A DNA stretch of 64,000 nt from Bryobacteraceae bacterium. GTDB lineage: Bacteria; Acidobacteriota; Terriglobia; Bryobacterales; Bryobacteraceae. The position numbers and the translations under genes are program-made. The stretch spans positions 496,001 to 560,000 of the forward strand of contig JAHCHE010000001.1 of the NCBI GenBank assembly GCA_026129905.1. Direction: 5' to 3'. The notes under the pieces are model-generated. The model saw only the letters and a list, made by a program, of their open reading frames with translations. It was not told where the DNA came from and searched no databases. This document shows positions 1 to 7,888 of the stretch, piece by piece (position 1 is the stretch's first letter; the number at the start of each line of letters is the position of its first letter).

Positions 1-344
1 GCGTTTCGGTGCGCGACCCGGCCTTGCGCCTCCAGGTTCTCGCCCGCGTAGCCCCCGTTGCCGAACATATATAAACGCCGGTTCCAGGCTGTCGGGAGGC
101 TCACCTCGATGCGAATCTCGGGCTGGACGAGGATGAGGACGCGGCAGAACGGCGGAACCGTGGCATCGCCGCCCAGGGCTTCCGCAGTCATCACGGAGAA
201 ATCGTAGCCGGTCAGGCGGTACAGCGCGGCGCAGGCGGACTTGGGCGCCGCCGGGGTTTCCGACAAGTCGGGCTTCCAGTCGCGGATGTGGGGCGAATTC
301 TGCGCAAAAGCGCCAACGGCGATCAGAAACAGCGGCAGACGCAT
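1..344 (-). CDS. Tannase/feruloyl esterase family protein, partial (3' end beyond window)
   Basis: I translated this on the minus strand from the ATG at 344. It reads off the left edge without a stop, so only about 114 N-terminal residues are visible. It begins with a short hydrophobic signal peptide ending near Ala-Gln (MRLPLFLIAVGAFAQ). Next comes the region typical of tannase/feruloyl esterase (alpha/beta hydrolase) proteins: a Cys before an ILVQPEIRIEVSLP strand, then WNRRLYMFGNGGYAGE, the family's oxyanion-side segment. The catalytic Ser/His/Asp would lie outside the window. Family members hydrolyse gallate or ferulate esters in plant material; the substrate here is unknown. A TATGAT hexamer lies 6 bases before the ATG and no Shine-Dalgarno is seen. 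Confidence 0.85.
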   Translation of the reverse strand, partial: MRLPLFLIAVGAFAQNSPHIRDWKPDLSETPAAPKSACAALYRLTGYDFSVMTAEALGGDATVPPFCRVLILVQPEIRIEVSLPTAWNRRLYMFGNGGYAGENLEAQGRVAHRN

Positions 345-350
345 GGAAGA

Positions 351-356
351 ATCATA
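351..356 (-). promoter_or_regulatory. -10 hexamer TATGAT, probable leaderless promoter
   Basis: On the minus strand TATGAT is followed by 6 bases and then the ATG of the tannase-family gene. This spacing puts the expected transcription start at or next to the start codon. There is no convincing -35 and no Shine-Dalgarno. Confidence 0.5.
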
Positions 357-410
357 TCGAAGGATCTGGCGGAGACGCGCCGGGGAGTCCTGACGCTTCG
401 CGAGACGGCG

Positions 411-836
411 CTATTTGCCGGCGCGGTCCAGGGACAGAGGGCCCGCTCCGACGATCAGCAGGAACAACGACCCGAGCAGCATCGAGAAGTCCGTCCGGGA
501 TTCGTGCGCCATCGCCCAGAAGCCCTTGCCGGTAAGAATGGGGATCTTGGTCGTGGCGATCGCGACCAGCATGTTGACGATGAGGGGAATCGTGGCCAGC
601 CGCGTGAGGAGCCCGATCAGGACAAGTGTTCCAAACACGATCTCCACCACGCCGACAAACGGGGCGATGATTTCCGGCGCGGGAATGCCGATTTTCGTGA
701 AACGCCCGACCCCGACCTGGTCCGGGAACAGGAATTTCTGAATACCTTCCGACAGAAACACCGCGCCGACCATGATCCGGATCAGCAGCGCCGCTCCAGG
801 CGCGCGCGTTCGCATCGACTTGGCAAGCAGGCCCAT
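411..836 (-). CDS. DoxX family membrane protein
   Basis: This 141-residue protein has the DoxX pattern. An N-terminal helix (about 14-35) carries RIMVGAVFLSEGIQKFLFPDQ, followed by further membrane segments at roughly 57-80, 82-102 and 118-136. A polar loop near ILTGKGFWAMAHESRTDFSML is typical of the family. DoxX proteins are small inner-membrane proteins; some are linked to thiosulfate:quinone oxidoreductase or redox stress, but most have no assigned reaction, so none is given here. The gene starts at ATG 836 with a GGAGG-like site upstream (GCCGGAGGTCGG). It diverges from the DUF4038 gene at 923 and does not overlap the esterase gene. Confidence 0.85.
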   Translation of the reverse strand: MGLLAKSMRTRAPGAALLIRIMVGAVFLSEGIQKFLFPDQVGVGRFTKIGIPAPEIIAPFVGVVEIVFGTLVLIGLLTRLATIPLIVNMLVAIATTKIPILTGKGFWAMAHESRTDFSMLLGSLFLLIVGAGPLSLDRAGK

Positions 837-910
837 CGTCCGACCTCCGGCGCAAGGCGCGACGCAACCGCCGGCCTCGCATCGGACTACTTACTTTATC
901 ACCGGCTCTT

Positions 911-916
911 TATACT
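911..916 (+). promoter_or_regulatory. -10 hexamer TATACT, probable leaderless promoter
   Basis: TATACT ends 6 bases before the GTG start at 923, so transcription should begin at or very close to the G of that codon. No Shine-Dalgarno lies between. No good -35 is seen. Confidence 0.55.
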
Positions 917-922
917 CGGATT

Positions 923-2215
923 GTGATTCTCCTCCGCTTCGCGGTGATAGTGGCGTGCCTGTCGCCGAGCCTGGCCCAGGCGGCCTCCCCATCTTCGCCG
1001 TACTTGCAGGTCAGCGAGAACGGGAGGTACTTCGTCAAGGACGGTTCGCCGTTCTTCTGGCTGGGCGACACGGCCTGGTCCATCGTCAACCGGTACACGC
1101 CGGACGAGGCCGAGTTCTACCTGGAGAGCCGCCGGCAGCAGGGGTTCACCGTCGTGCACATCATGTTGTTGTTCGACGGCGGCCCCGGCCTGACCACCGC
1201 CGCCGCGAACCAGCGAAACGAACTGCCGTTCGTGAACATGGATCCCGCCACGCCGAACGAGGCGTATTTCCAAAACGTGGATCGCATCGTTCGGCTGGCC
1301 CAGGTAAAAGGCCTCGTGCTCGTCATTCTTCCGTGTGGCGGCTCCAGCGGCGCCTTCATCGCGAAGAAGAAGATCATCGCGCGCGTCAACGCCCGCGCCT
1401 ACGGCCGGTGGCTCGGCAAGCGGTACCGCGAAATGCCGGGAATCGTGTGGTCCAATGGCTTCGACCTGAAGCCCTGGATGTACGAAGATGTCGCCCGCGA
1501 ATTCGCCGCGGGCCTGCGGGAAACCGACCAGCGCCACCTGATCACGTACCACCCGAGCGGCGGCGCCTCTTCGAGCTACTTTCATCACGAAGACTGGCTG
1601 GCGGCGAACTTCATTCAAACCTGGGCCGACTACCTGAAGATCTATCCCATGGTGTTCGCCGATTACCTTCGCACGCCCCCGAAGCCCGTGGTTCACGCAG
1701 AAGGCGCCTACGAGGAAGGCCCTGAATACCCGACGGCGCCGATTACGCCGCTGCTGGTGAGACAGCAGGCGTACTGGGCTTACATGGCCGGAGGTTTCCA
1801 CAGCTACGGGCATAACGACATGTGGCGCAAGAATCCCACCTGGAAAGCCTCTCTGGACGCGCCCGGCGCGAAAAACATGGGAGTTCTGAAGCGGATCCTC
1901 GCATCCGGCGAATGGTGGAAGCGCGTCCCGGATCAGTCCGTCTTCACGGCGGGAGCGAGCGGAGACAAGACATTAAACACTGCGCTTCGTTCCACAAGCG
2001 GCGACAGCGCGATCGTGTATCTCAGCAGCCCGACAACCGTTTCCATCGACATGAGCAAGCTCACCGCCGGCAAGACGGTCCGCGCTCGCTGGATTCACAC
2101 CGAGACCGGGGCTGAGACCGCCATCGGCGATTTTCCCAACGCCTGGGCCCGCTCGTTCACCACGCCCGCCGGCCGGCTCGACGCAGTGCTGCTACTGGAG
2201 ACCGCCGGAAAGTAA
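923..2215 (+). CDS. Secreted DUF4038 (apiosidase-like, GH140-type) glycoside hydrolase
   Basis: This 430-residue protein has a GTG start and a signal peptide of about 20 residues ending SLAQA. Residues about 28-345 match the DUF4038 TIM-barrel family. It opens with ENGRYFVKDGSPFFWLGDTAW, then has FTVVHIMLL, GIVWSNGFDLKPW and the HHEDWLAANFIQTWA segment. The last 80 residues form a small beta-sandwich of the 'putative collagen-binding' type that usually follows DUF4038. Characterised relatives include apiosidases acting on rhamnogalacturonan II side chains. The exact sugar here is unknown. It probably acts in the periplasm or outside the cell on plant polysaccharide, consistent with the neighbouring esterase and glycosidases. 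Confidence 0.85.
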   Translation: MILLRFAVIVACLSPSLAQAASPSSPYLQVSENGRYFVKDGSPFFWLGDTAWSIVNRYTPDEAEFYLESRRQQGFTVVHIMLLFDGGPGLTTAAANQRNELPFVNMDPATPNEAYFQNVDRIVRLAQVKGLVLVILPCGGSSGAFIAKKKIIARVNARAYGRWLGKRYREMPGIVWSNGFDLKPWMYEDVAREFAAGLRETDQRHLITYHPSGGASSSYFHHEDWLAANFIQTWADYLKIYPMVFADYLRTPPKPVVHAEGAYEEGPEYPTAPITPLLVRQQAYWAYMAGGFHSYGHNDMWRKNPTWKASLDAPGAKNMGVLKRILASGEWWKRVPDQSVFTAGASGDKTLNTALRSTSGDSAIVYLSSPTTVSIDMSKLTAGKTVRARWIHTETGAETAIGDFPNAWARSFTTPAGRLDAVLLLETAGK

Positions 2216-2224
2216 GCTGCGGTT

Positions 2225-2273
2225 GTGGGCAGGTTGGCCGAGGGCAACCTGCGAAAGCCGGTTGGAAACCGGC
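2225..2273. repeat. Double stem-loop intergenic repeat
   Basis: Two adjacent hairpins lie in the 132-base gap between convergent genes. GCAGGTTG at 2229-2236 pairs with CAACCTGC at 2245-2252. GCCGGTT at 2257-2263 pairs with AACCGGC at 2267-2273. The first begins GTGGGCAGG, as does a hairpin at 54010. It has no T-run, so it looks more like a dispersed palindromic repeat than a rho-independent terminator, though it may end both transcripts. Confidence 0.5.
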
Positions 2274-2347
2274 TCGCAAACCGGAGGTTCGCCCCACCAT
2301 ATGAACCGGGGGCGGGGTGGCGGAAGGCGCCTGCCGCGGCGATATGC

Positions 2348-5300
2348 TCAATCCGCCTGGGCCGAATCCGACTTCAAGTCCTCCCTGCGCCGGAACGATG
2401 CCTGCCAGTTCGCGTACGGCTCGATCTGGGACCGTTCCGGAATCGTGAACGAGAACACCGACCCCAGCCCGTCCGGGGCGTCGTCCACCCAGATCCGGCC
2501 GCCGTACTGTTCGACAATTCGCTGGCAAATCGCGAGTCCGACGCCGCTTCCGGAGTACTTATTCCCGCCATGCAGCCGCTTGAACAATCCGAAGACCTGT
2601 TGCCGGTATTCCGGTTCAATCCCGATCCCGTTGTCGGCCACCGATAAAGTCCAGCATCCGTCGGAGCGCGCGGCGCTGATGTGCACGCGAGGAGCATCTT
2701 CCCGCCGGTACTTCAGCGCGTTCCCAACCAGGTTTTGCAGCAGCAGAGACAGATGCGCCGAATGAATCTCGATCACCGGGAGCTCGTCGCGGGTTACCCT
2801 TGCGTTGTTCTCCGCGATTGCCGCCTTGAGGCTGTCCAAAACCTGCGCGAGCACGTGGTTGGCGTCAACCGGCGCGGCCTCAGGCTCGCATGACTGGGTG
2901 ATTTTGGTGTACGCCAGCAGGTCCCGGACCAGCGCCTCCATGCGCGTCGCTCCCTCAATGATGCCGGACACCAGGCCCGGCGCCCGCTCAAGCGAGGCAA
3001 GCTCCCGATTGCGCTGCAGCAGTTGAGCGCATATGGCGATGTTCCGCAAAGGCTCCTGCAAGTCATGGCTGGCCGAGTAGGCGAACGTCTCCAGGTCCTT
3101 GTTGGCCCGCCGGAGGTCTTCGTTCGAGCGTTCCAACTCCGCTTGAATGCGTTGCGCCCGATCGAACAGGTAGGCGTTATCGAGGGCGATGGCGGCCTGT
3201 GCGGCGATACCGGCGATCAGCGCCTCATGCCGGCTGGTGAAGCTGGCCGGAACCGAGCGGCCGAACAATAGCGCGCCCAGCGTCTGACCGGACCGCGACG
3301 TTATCGGCGCGGCGAGCAGACTCCTCACTCCGGCCGCCTCCAGCAATCCCCCGAAAGGCCATCGTTCGCGCAGCCCCTCCGCGGATGCGTCGTCCCGGAG
3401 GATCGTGGCCTGGTCCGCAAAAATCCGGTGCATGCGCCGGACATCGTCCGTTTGTGGAGATCCCTCCATTCGATCGGACCACTCGTGGGATACCGCGTGC
3501 AGGACATGCCGGTCGCCCCGTTCATCAACCACGGAATGAAGAAAAATGCCGATTTCGGCCGCGGTAAGGCTCGTCGCCAGGTCGATGATTGACTGGACCA
3601 GCTTGCGCGGATCGAGTTCGCTCAACAGCGTCGGACCCACTTTGTTGAGCAGTTCCGCCGTCCGGCGCGCATCCTGTTCGCGATGCAGCCACTGGGTCCG
3701 TTCGTCGCGAATGCGCTTGAGTTCCGTGATATCCGTGTTCGTCCCGAACCAGCGCATGATCGCGCCGTCGGCGGCGCGGAGCGGAGTGATGCGGGTGAGA
3801 AACCAGCGAAACTCCCCCTGCGATCCGCGCAACGGGAACTCCATCTCAAAGGCGGCGCCGGTCCGCAAGGATTCGCGCCAGCGTTCCAGCACCGCCGGAA
3901 GGTGTTCCGGATGGTGGACGGTTTGCCAGCCCCAGCCTGCCATCTGATCCGGCGTCGCGCCGGTATATTCATACCAGCGCTGGTTGTACCAGAAAATGTA
4001 GCCATCCGGCTCCGCCATCCAGGCGAGCTGCGGAATGGAATCGGCCAGTGTGTGAAGCTGCCGTTCGTTCTCTTCGACGCGGCGGCGGGCTACAACCTGG
4101 TCCGTTACGTCCACCGCATGCACCAGGATGCCGTCCACGGCGCCAGCCGCGTCGCGCGTCGGCTGATAGACGAAGTTGAAGTAGCGATCCTCCAGTCCCC
4201 GGCCGCGCCGCCGGTCGAGCCGCGCATGCATTTCGGTCCCAACGAATGGCCGGCTCGTGGCGTACACTTCGTCCAGCAGGGCCGGAAAAGCTTGATCCGC
4301 CAGCTCCGGCAGGGCCTCTCGAATTGGTCTGCCAATCAGTTCGTTCTCGGCGCGTCCCGTTGCCTCCAGGTATTTCCAGTTCGCCAATTCGAACGTGTGG
4401 TCCGGTCCGCGAAGTACGGCGATCACCGCCGGCGCCTGGGCGACAAGGTCCCGAAGCCGCTGGCGTTCACTTTCGGCTTCTTTTCGCAAGCGGTGCTCCA
4501 GGCGGGCGGTCTGTTGGCGCAGTCGCGCGATCTCCAGCCGTGAACTTACGCGCGCCAACAGGTCGCGGGCGCTGAACGGCTTCACCAGGTAGTCGTCGGC
4601 GCCGGCTTGCAGCCCTTCAACCCGCGACTCCTCTCCGGCGCGCGCAGAAAGAAGGAGGACCGGAAGCGTCGCCGTCTCCGGATGTCCTCGAATCGCTTTG
4701 AGCAGCGCGAAGCCGTCCAGCCCGGGCATCATCACGTCGGCGAGGACGAGGTCTGGCGGCGAATTCCGAATGGAATCCAGCGCGCGGAGTCCGTCGGAAA
4801 CCGCGGTAATCTTGTACGCGTTTCCCAGCAGGCGGCGCAGGTAATCACGCATGTCCGCGTTATCGTCCGCCAGCAGAATGCGCGCCCGCTCTCCGGTTGC
4901 GGGCGCGGCGAGCAGAGCGTCGGAGTCCTCGTGCTCCGCCGGCAGTTCGGCCGCAGTCACCGGCGCGTCCGGCAGCCATCGGAGCGCCTCCTCCACGTAA
5001 GGTTGGGCGCCCACGCTGGTGGAGGTCTGCTGCCGCGGTTTGCCGATCCGATCTGCAGGAAGGTGGGAGCTTCCGAGCGGAATCGAAACCGTGAAGACGC
5101 TCCCGGCGCCCAGTTCGCTGTCGGCGCGGACGGCGCCGCCGTGCAGTTTCACAAGCTCCTGAACCAGAGCCAGTCCGATGCCCGAGCCCTCCTGAGAACG
5201 GCCGCGAGCCCCCTCGACGCGATGAAAACGGTCAAACACCTGCGCCAGGTCCGCCTCATCGATGCCGATACCCGTATCGCGCACCCGAAGCTCCGCCGCG

Positions 5301-6829
5301 CCCGCGCGTTTCTCCACCGCCACTTCGATCTCGCCCCCAAACGTATACTTCAAGGCGTTCGAAAGGAGATTCAAGACGACCTTTTCCCACATCTCGCAGT
5401 CAAGGTATACCGGCTCGTCCAACGGCGGACACTGAACCGACAGCTTGAGGCCGGCTTTCTCGATCGCCGAGCGAAAGACGCTTGCCAGGTCCGTTGTGAT
5501 CGCGGAAATGTCGGTCGGCTCATAGCAAGCCTGCATCCGGCCCGCTTCGATCCGCGAAAAATCGAGCAACGTGTTCACCAGCTTGAGCAGGCGCAATGCG
5601 TTGCGATGAACCAGCGCGAGTTCCTGCCGCTGGCCCTCGGTCAGTTCGGGCTGCCGGAGCAGGTCGGCGACCGGGCCCAGCATCAACGTGAGCGGAGTCC
5701 GGAACTCGTGACTGACGTTGCTGAAGAACGCCGTTTTGGCCCGGTCGAGTTCCGCCAGAGCCTCCGCGCGTTTCCGTTCCTGTTCATACGCCCGCGATTC
5801 GGCGACCGCGGTCGCGATCTGGCCGGACAGAAGTTCAAAGAACGTCCGATAGGCAGCGTCCAGCCGCTTGCGTGGACTGATGCCCGCGACGATGAATCCC
5901 GCCGGGCGAGCCTGCCCCGGGAGTGCGATCGGCAGCAGAATGGCGGATTCGGCGCCGACAGGCCATGGTCCGCCCGGCAGCGGTCCTGCTTGTGAAGCGA
6001 AACCCTTCAACTCCTCCGCCTGATTCTTCGACGCCAGTTCGGAAAGCGCCGAATGGCCGCCTTCCAGGTGGATCACCCTCGGCGCCGCCGGCGAATCCGG
6101 CTCGATTCCCGCGGCGCCGACCAGCCGGGCATGTTTGAAGTCGGCGTCGTGCAGATATATCGCGGCGAAAGGCACGTCGTAGGGGTTGGCGGCGAGCGTT
6201 CCCGCCGCGATGCCGCATGCTGTTTCCGCGTCTCGCGCGATGGCCCGGCTCGCCAGGTCGCGCAGCGTCCGCAGACGCCGTTCGCCGATCACGCGGTCCG
6301 TGGTGTCGTAGACGATGCAGAAGACGCCGCCGACGGCGCCCGACTCGTCGGTAATGGGGCTGTAGGTATATGTGTAATAGCCCTCCTCGAGGTAGCCGTG
6401 GCGGTCCATGACCAGGAGGCCGTCTTCCACCGCCGTGGACTCCCCGCGATGCACCGCCTCCAGCATCGGTTCGATCACATCCCAGATTTCCGGCCAGCAC
6501 TCGCGGCCCCGCTGACCCATCGCCGCCGGATGCTTGCTGGTGCCGAGGATGGGGCGGTAGGCGTCGTTATAGAACTGAACGTGCTCCGGTCCCCAGAAGA
6601 TGAAAACGGCCGTGCGCTGCTTCAGTAGAACGCTGAGCGCGGTTTTGAGACTCTGGGGCCACGACTCCACCGGGCCGACGGGCGTCCGGGACCAGTCGAT
6701 CGAACGCATCAGCTCGCCCATCCGTCCGCCGCCGCTGAACGGGTCGGATGAGGACGCGGCGCGATTTGCGGTGGGGATTGGTTCGTCGATGGCATCGCCG
6801 CCCGCGGCGGCACGATCCTTCCGGATCAT
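2348..6829 (-). CDS. Hybrid sensor histidine kinase with two kinase cores (PAS-GAF-HK-REC-PAS-PAS-GAF-HK)
   Basis: This is a 1493-residue soluble protein with no evident membrane segment. The domains, in order, are: PAS about 55-185, GAF about 195-345, HisKA with H-box FFSNVSHEFRTPL (His374), HATPase 450-585 (N box NLLSNALKY, then DTGIGI and GSGIGLAL), and receiver 649-765 (acidic DD near 655, phospho-acceptor Asp698, Lys750). Then come PAS 790-915, PAS 922-1045, GAF 1055-1225, a second HisKA of the bacteriophytochrome-like ASHDLQEPLRNI type (His1255), and HATPase 1350-1468 (NLVGNALKYRRE, DNGIGI, GSGVGLAI). Two complete kinase modules with a receiver between them suggest an internal phosphorelay. 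No output partner lies next to it. The start is ATG 6829. The ligand is unknown. Confidence 0.92.
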   Translation of the reverse strand: MIRKDRAAAGGDAIDEPIPTANRAASSSDPFSGGGRMGELMRSIDWSRTPVGPVESWPQSLKTALSVLLKQRTAVFIFWGPEHVQFYNDAYRPILGTSKHPAAMGQRGRECWPEIWDVIEPMLEAVHRGESTAVEDGLLVMDRHGYLEEGYYTYTYSPITDESGAVGGVFCIVYDTTDRVIGERRLRTLRDLASRAIARDAETACGIAAGTLAANPYDVPFAAIYLHDADFKHARLVGAAGIEPDSPAAPRVIHLEGGHSALSELASKNQAEELKGFASQAGPLPGGPWPVGAESAILLPIALPGQARPAGFIVAGISPRKRLDAAYRTFFELLSGQIATAVAESRAYEQERKRAEALAELDRAKTAFFSNVSHEFRTPLTLMLGPVADLLRQPELTEGQRQELALVHRNALRLLKLVNTLLDFSRIEAGRMQACYEPTDISAITTDLASVFRSAIEKAGLKLSVQCPPLDEPVYLDCEMWEKVVLNLLSNALKYTFGGEIEVAVEKRAGAAELRVRDTGIGIDEADLAQVFDRFHRVEGARGRSQEGSGIGLALVQELVKLHGGAVRADSELGAGSVFTVSIPLGSSHLPADRIGKPRQQTSTSVGAQPYVEEALRWLPDAPVTAAELPAEHEDSDALLAAPATGERARILLADDNADMRDYLRRLLGNAYKITAVSDGLRALDSIRNSPPDLVLADVMMPGLDGFALLKAIRGHPETATLPVLLLSARAGEESRVEGLQAGADDYLVKPFSARDLLARVSSRLEIARLRQQTARLEHRLRKEAESERQRLRDLVAQAPAVIAVLRGPDHTFELANWKYLEATGRAENELIGRPIREALPELADQAFPALLDEVYATSRPFVGTEMHARLDRRRGRGLEDRYFNFVYQPTRDAAGAVDGILVHAVDVTDQVVARRRVEENERQLHTLADSIPQLAWMAEPDGYIFWYNQRWYEYTGATPDQMAGWGWQTVHHPEHLPAVLERWRESLRTGAAFEMEFPLRGSQGEFRWFLTRITPLRAADGAIMRWFGTNTDITELKRIRDERTQWLHREQDARRTAELLNKVGPTLLSELDPRKLVQSIIDLATSLTAAEIGIFLHSVVDERGDRHVLHAVSHEWSDRMEGSPQTDDVRRMHRIFADQATILRDDASAEGLRERWPFGGLLEAAGVRSLLAAPITSRSGQTLGALLFGRSVPASFTSRHEALIAGIAAQAAIALDNAYLFDRAQRIQAELERSNEDLRRANKDLETFAYSASHDLQEPLRNIAICAQLLQRNRELASLERAPGLVSGIIEGATRMEALVRDLLAYTKITQSCEPEAAPVDANHVLAQVLDSLKAAIAENNARVTRDELPVIEIHSAHLSLLLQNLVGNALKYRREDAPRVHISAARSDGCWTLSVADNGIGIEPEYRQQVFGLFKRLHGGNKYSGSGVGLAICQRIVEQYGGRIWVDDAPDGLGSVFSFTIPERSQIEPYANWQASFRRREDLKSDSAQAD

Positions 6830-7156
6830 AGGAACACGACGTTTGAATGGCTGTTCCAGGTCAAGATCCCGCCTCCAAGGATTGATTCGCCTCGACGCCC
6901 TTCGCCGGCGGCTTCAGGTCGGAAGAGGAAGCCGGAGCCAACCGGGGACCCGAATGGCGTTGCGATCAGAGCATCCCCTGACGTCTATTTTACCCCTGAT
7001 TCCCGGACTATCTGGTGGCGCACCGCCGGTGATGCCAGCCAACCCGAATCAGCCGGGGCCAAGGTGCGGAGCTCTCCAGCCGTCCGCGAGCCCGCCCCTC
7101 CGGCGCCGCCATCGGACCGTGCTACACTCGATACCGCTGGAGGGGAGAAGAAGATC
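6830..7156. other. Intergenic stretch between divergent genes
   Basis: These 327 bases separate the hybrid kinase from the lipoprotein gene. No ORF with family signals was seen. TACACT at 7123-7128 is a possible -10 for the lipoprotein gene, which also has a Shine-Dalgarno (GGAGGGGAGAAG, 7139-7150). No clear promoter was found for the kinase. Confidence 0.4.
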
Positions 7157-7873
7157 ATGCTGCGCCTTCCGTCGTTTCCGGCCGCGTCAAGGTCCCTTGT
7201 CGCCGCGGCGCTCGCGTCCGCTTTGTTGCTCTCGGGCTGCGCCCGCGACACGCTGTTTAAGTCGAACTTCGATTCGACCGCCGTCAATCAACCCCCGGCC
7301 GCCGCGCAGGAGGTCGGCACGGCAAGGGTCCACGGCGGCCCTGGCAGCGTGATTGTCGTAGATCCGCCCGTGGCGCCTTCGGGAAAATGGCTGCGGATCG
7401 GCCGCGCCAACGCCGACACTCCGGTAGCTGGATTTCAGGGCGTTTTCTCGGAATTTCGCGGCGATGGCGACTACACTTTTTCCGCCAACCTCTTCATGCC
7501 CACCGGCGCCGGCGTCGCCACGGTCCAGTTCGAGCCCACCGGCCAACCGGTCGACACGTTAACCAGTTTCCTTCACGTCGATTTCACCACCGACAACCGC
7601 GTCCGTATCGACGACGACGACGCCGGCAAGTTCGGCGCGTTCCAGCGCGACCAGCCGTTTATATTGCAGGTGACGCTGAATATCAACGCGACGTCTCCCT
7701 CGGCGCGCATCGTGCTCTCCGGCGCTACCGCCTCCGGACAGAAGGATCACGCGATCGCCGCGCCGTTCCGTTCCATGGCCCGCCAGTTCGGCGCCATCCG
7801 GGTGTGGATGGGCTTTCCGCACACCGGCGCATTCAACGCCACCAATATCGTGGTCACCCGCAGGCGGGACTGA
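7157..7873 (+). CDS. Predicted lipoprotein, beta-rich, function unknown
   Basis: A 238-residue protein is proposed from ATG 7157, preceded by a strong GGAGGGGAG site. A longer in-frame start at 7064 is unlikely because it would bury the signal sequence. The N-terminus is a lipoprotein signal peptide with lipobox LLSGC (Cys28). The rest is rich in beta strands: YTFSANLFMP, VATVQFEPT, FLHVDFTTDNRVRIDDDD, FILQVTLNINA, FGAIRVWMGFP. It resembles a concanavalin-like jelly roll in general pattern, but I do not recognise a family. It converges with the GH36-like gene downstream, with 15 bases between the stops. Confidence 0.8.
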   Translation: MLRLPSFPAASRSLVAAALASALLLSGCARDTLFKSNFDSTAVNQPPAAAQEVGTARVHGGPGSVIVVDPPVAPSGKWLRIGRANADTPVAGFQGVFSEFRGDGDYTFSANLFMPTGAGVATVQFEPTGQPVDTLTSFLHVDFTTDNRVRIDDDDAGKFGAFQRDQPFILQVTLNINATSPSARIVLSGATASGQKDHAIAAPFRSMARQFGAIRVWMGFPHTGAFNATNIVVTRRRD

Positions 7874-7888
7874 GTTCGGGCGCTTTGG

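Noticed and set aside
899-1813. 304-codon open frame on the minus strand opposite the DUF4038 gene
   Set aside because: Antisense shadow in high-GC DNA: no family text, and the plus strand has a clear signal peptide and enzyme domain.
4607-5995. 462-codon plus-strand frame inside the hybrid kinase
   Set aside because: The minus strand encodes unmistakable kinase and receiver motifs there; the plus frame is low-complexity.
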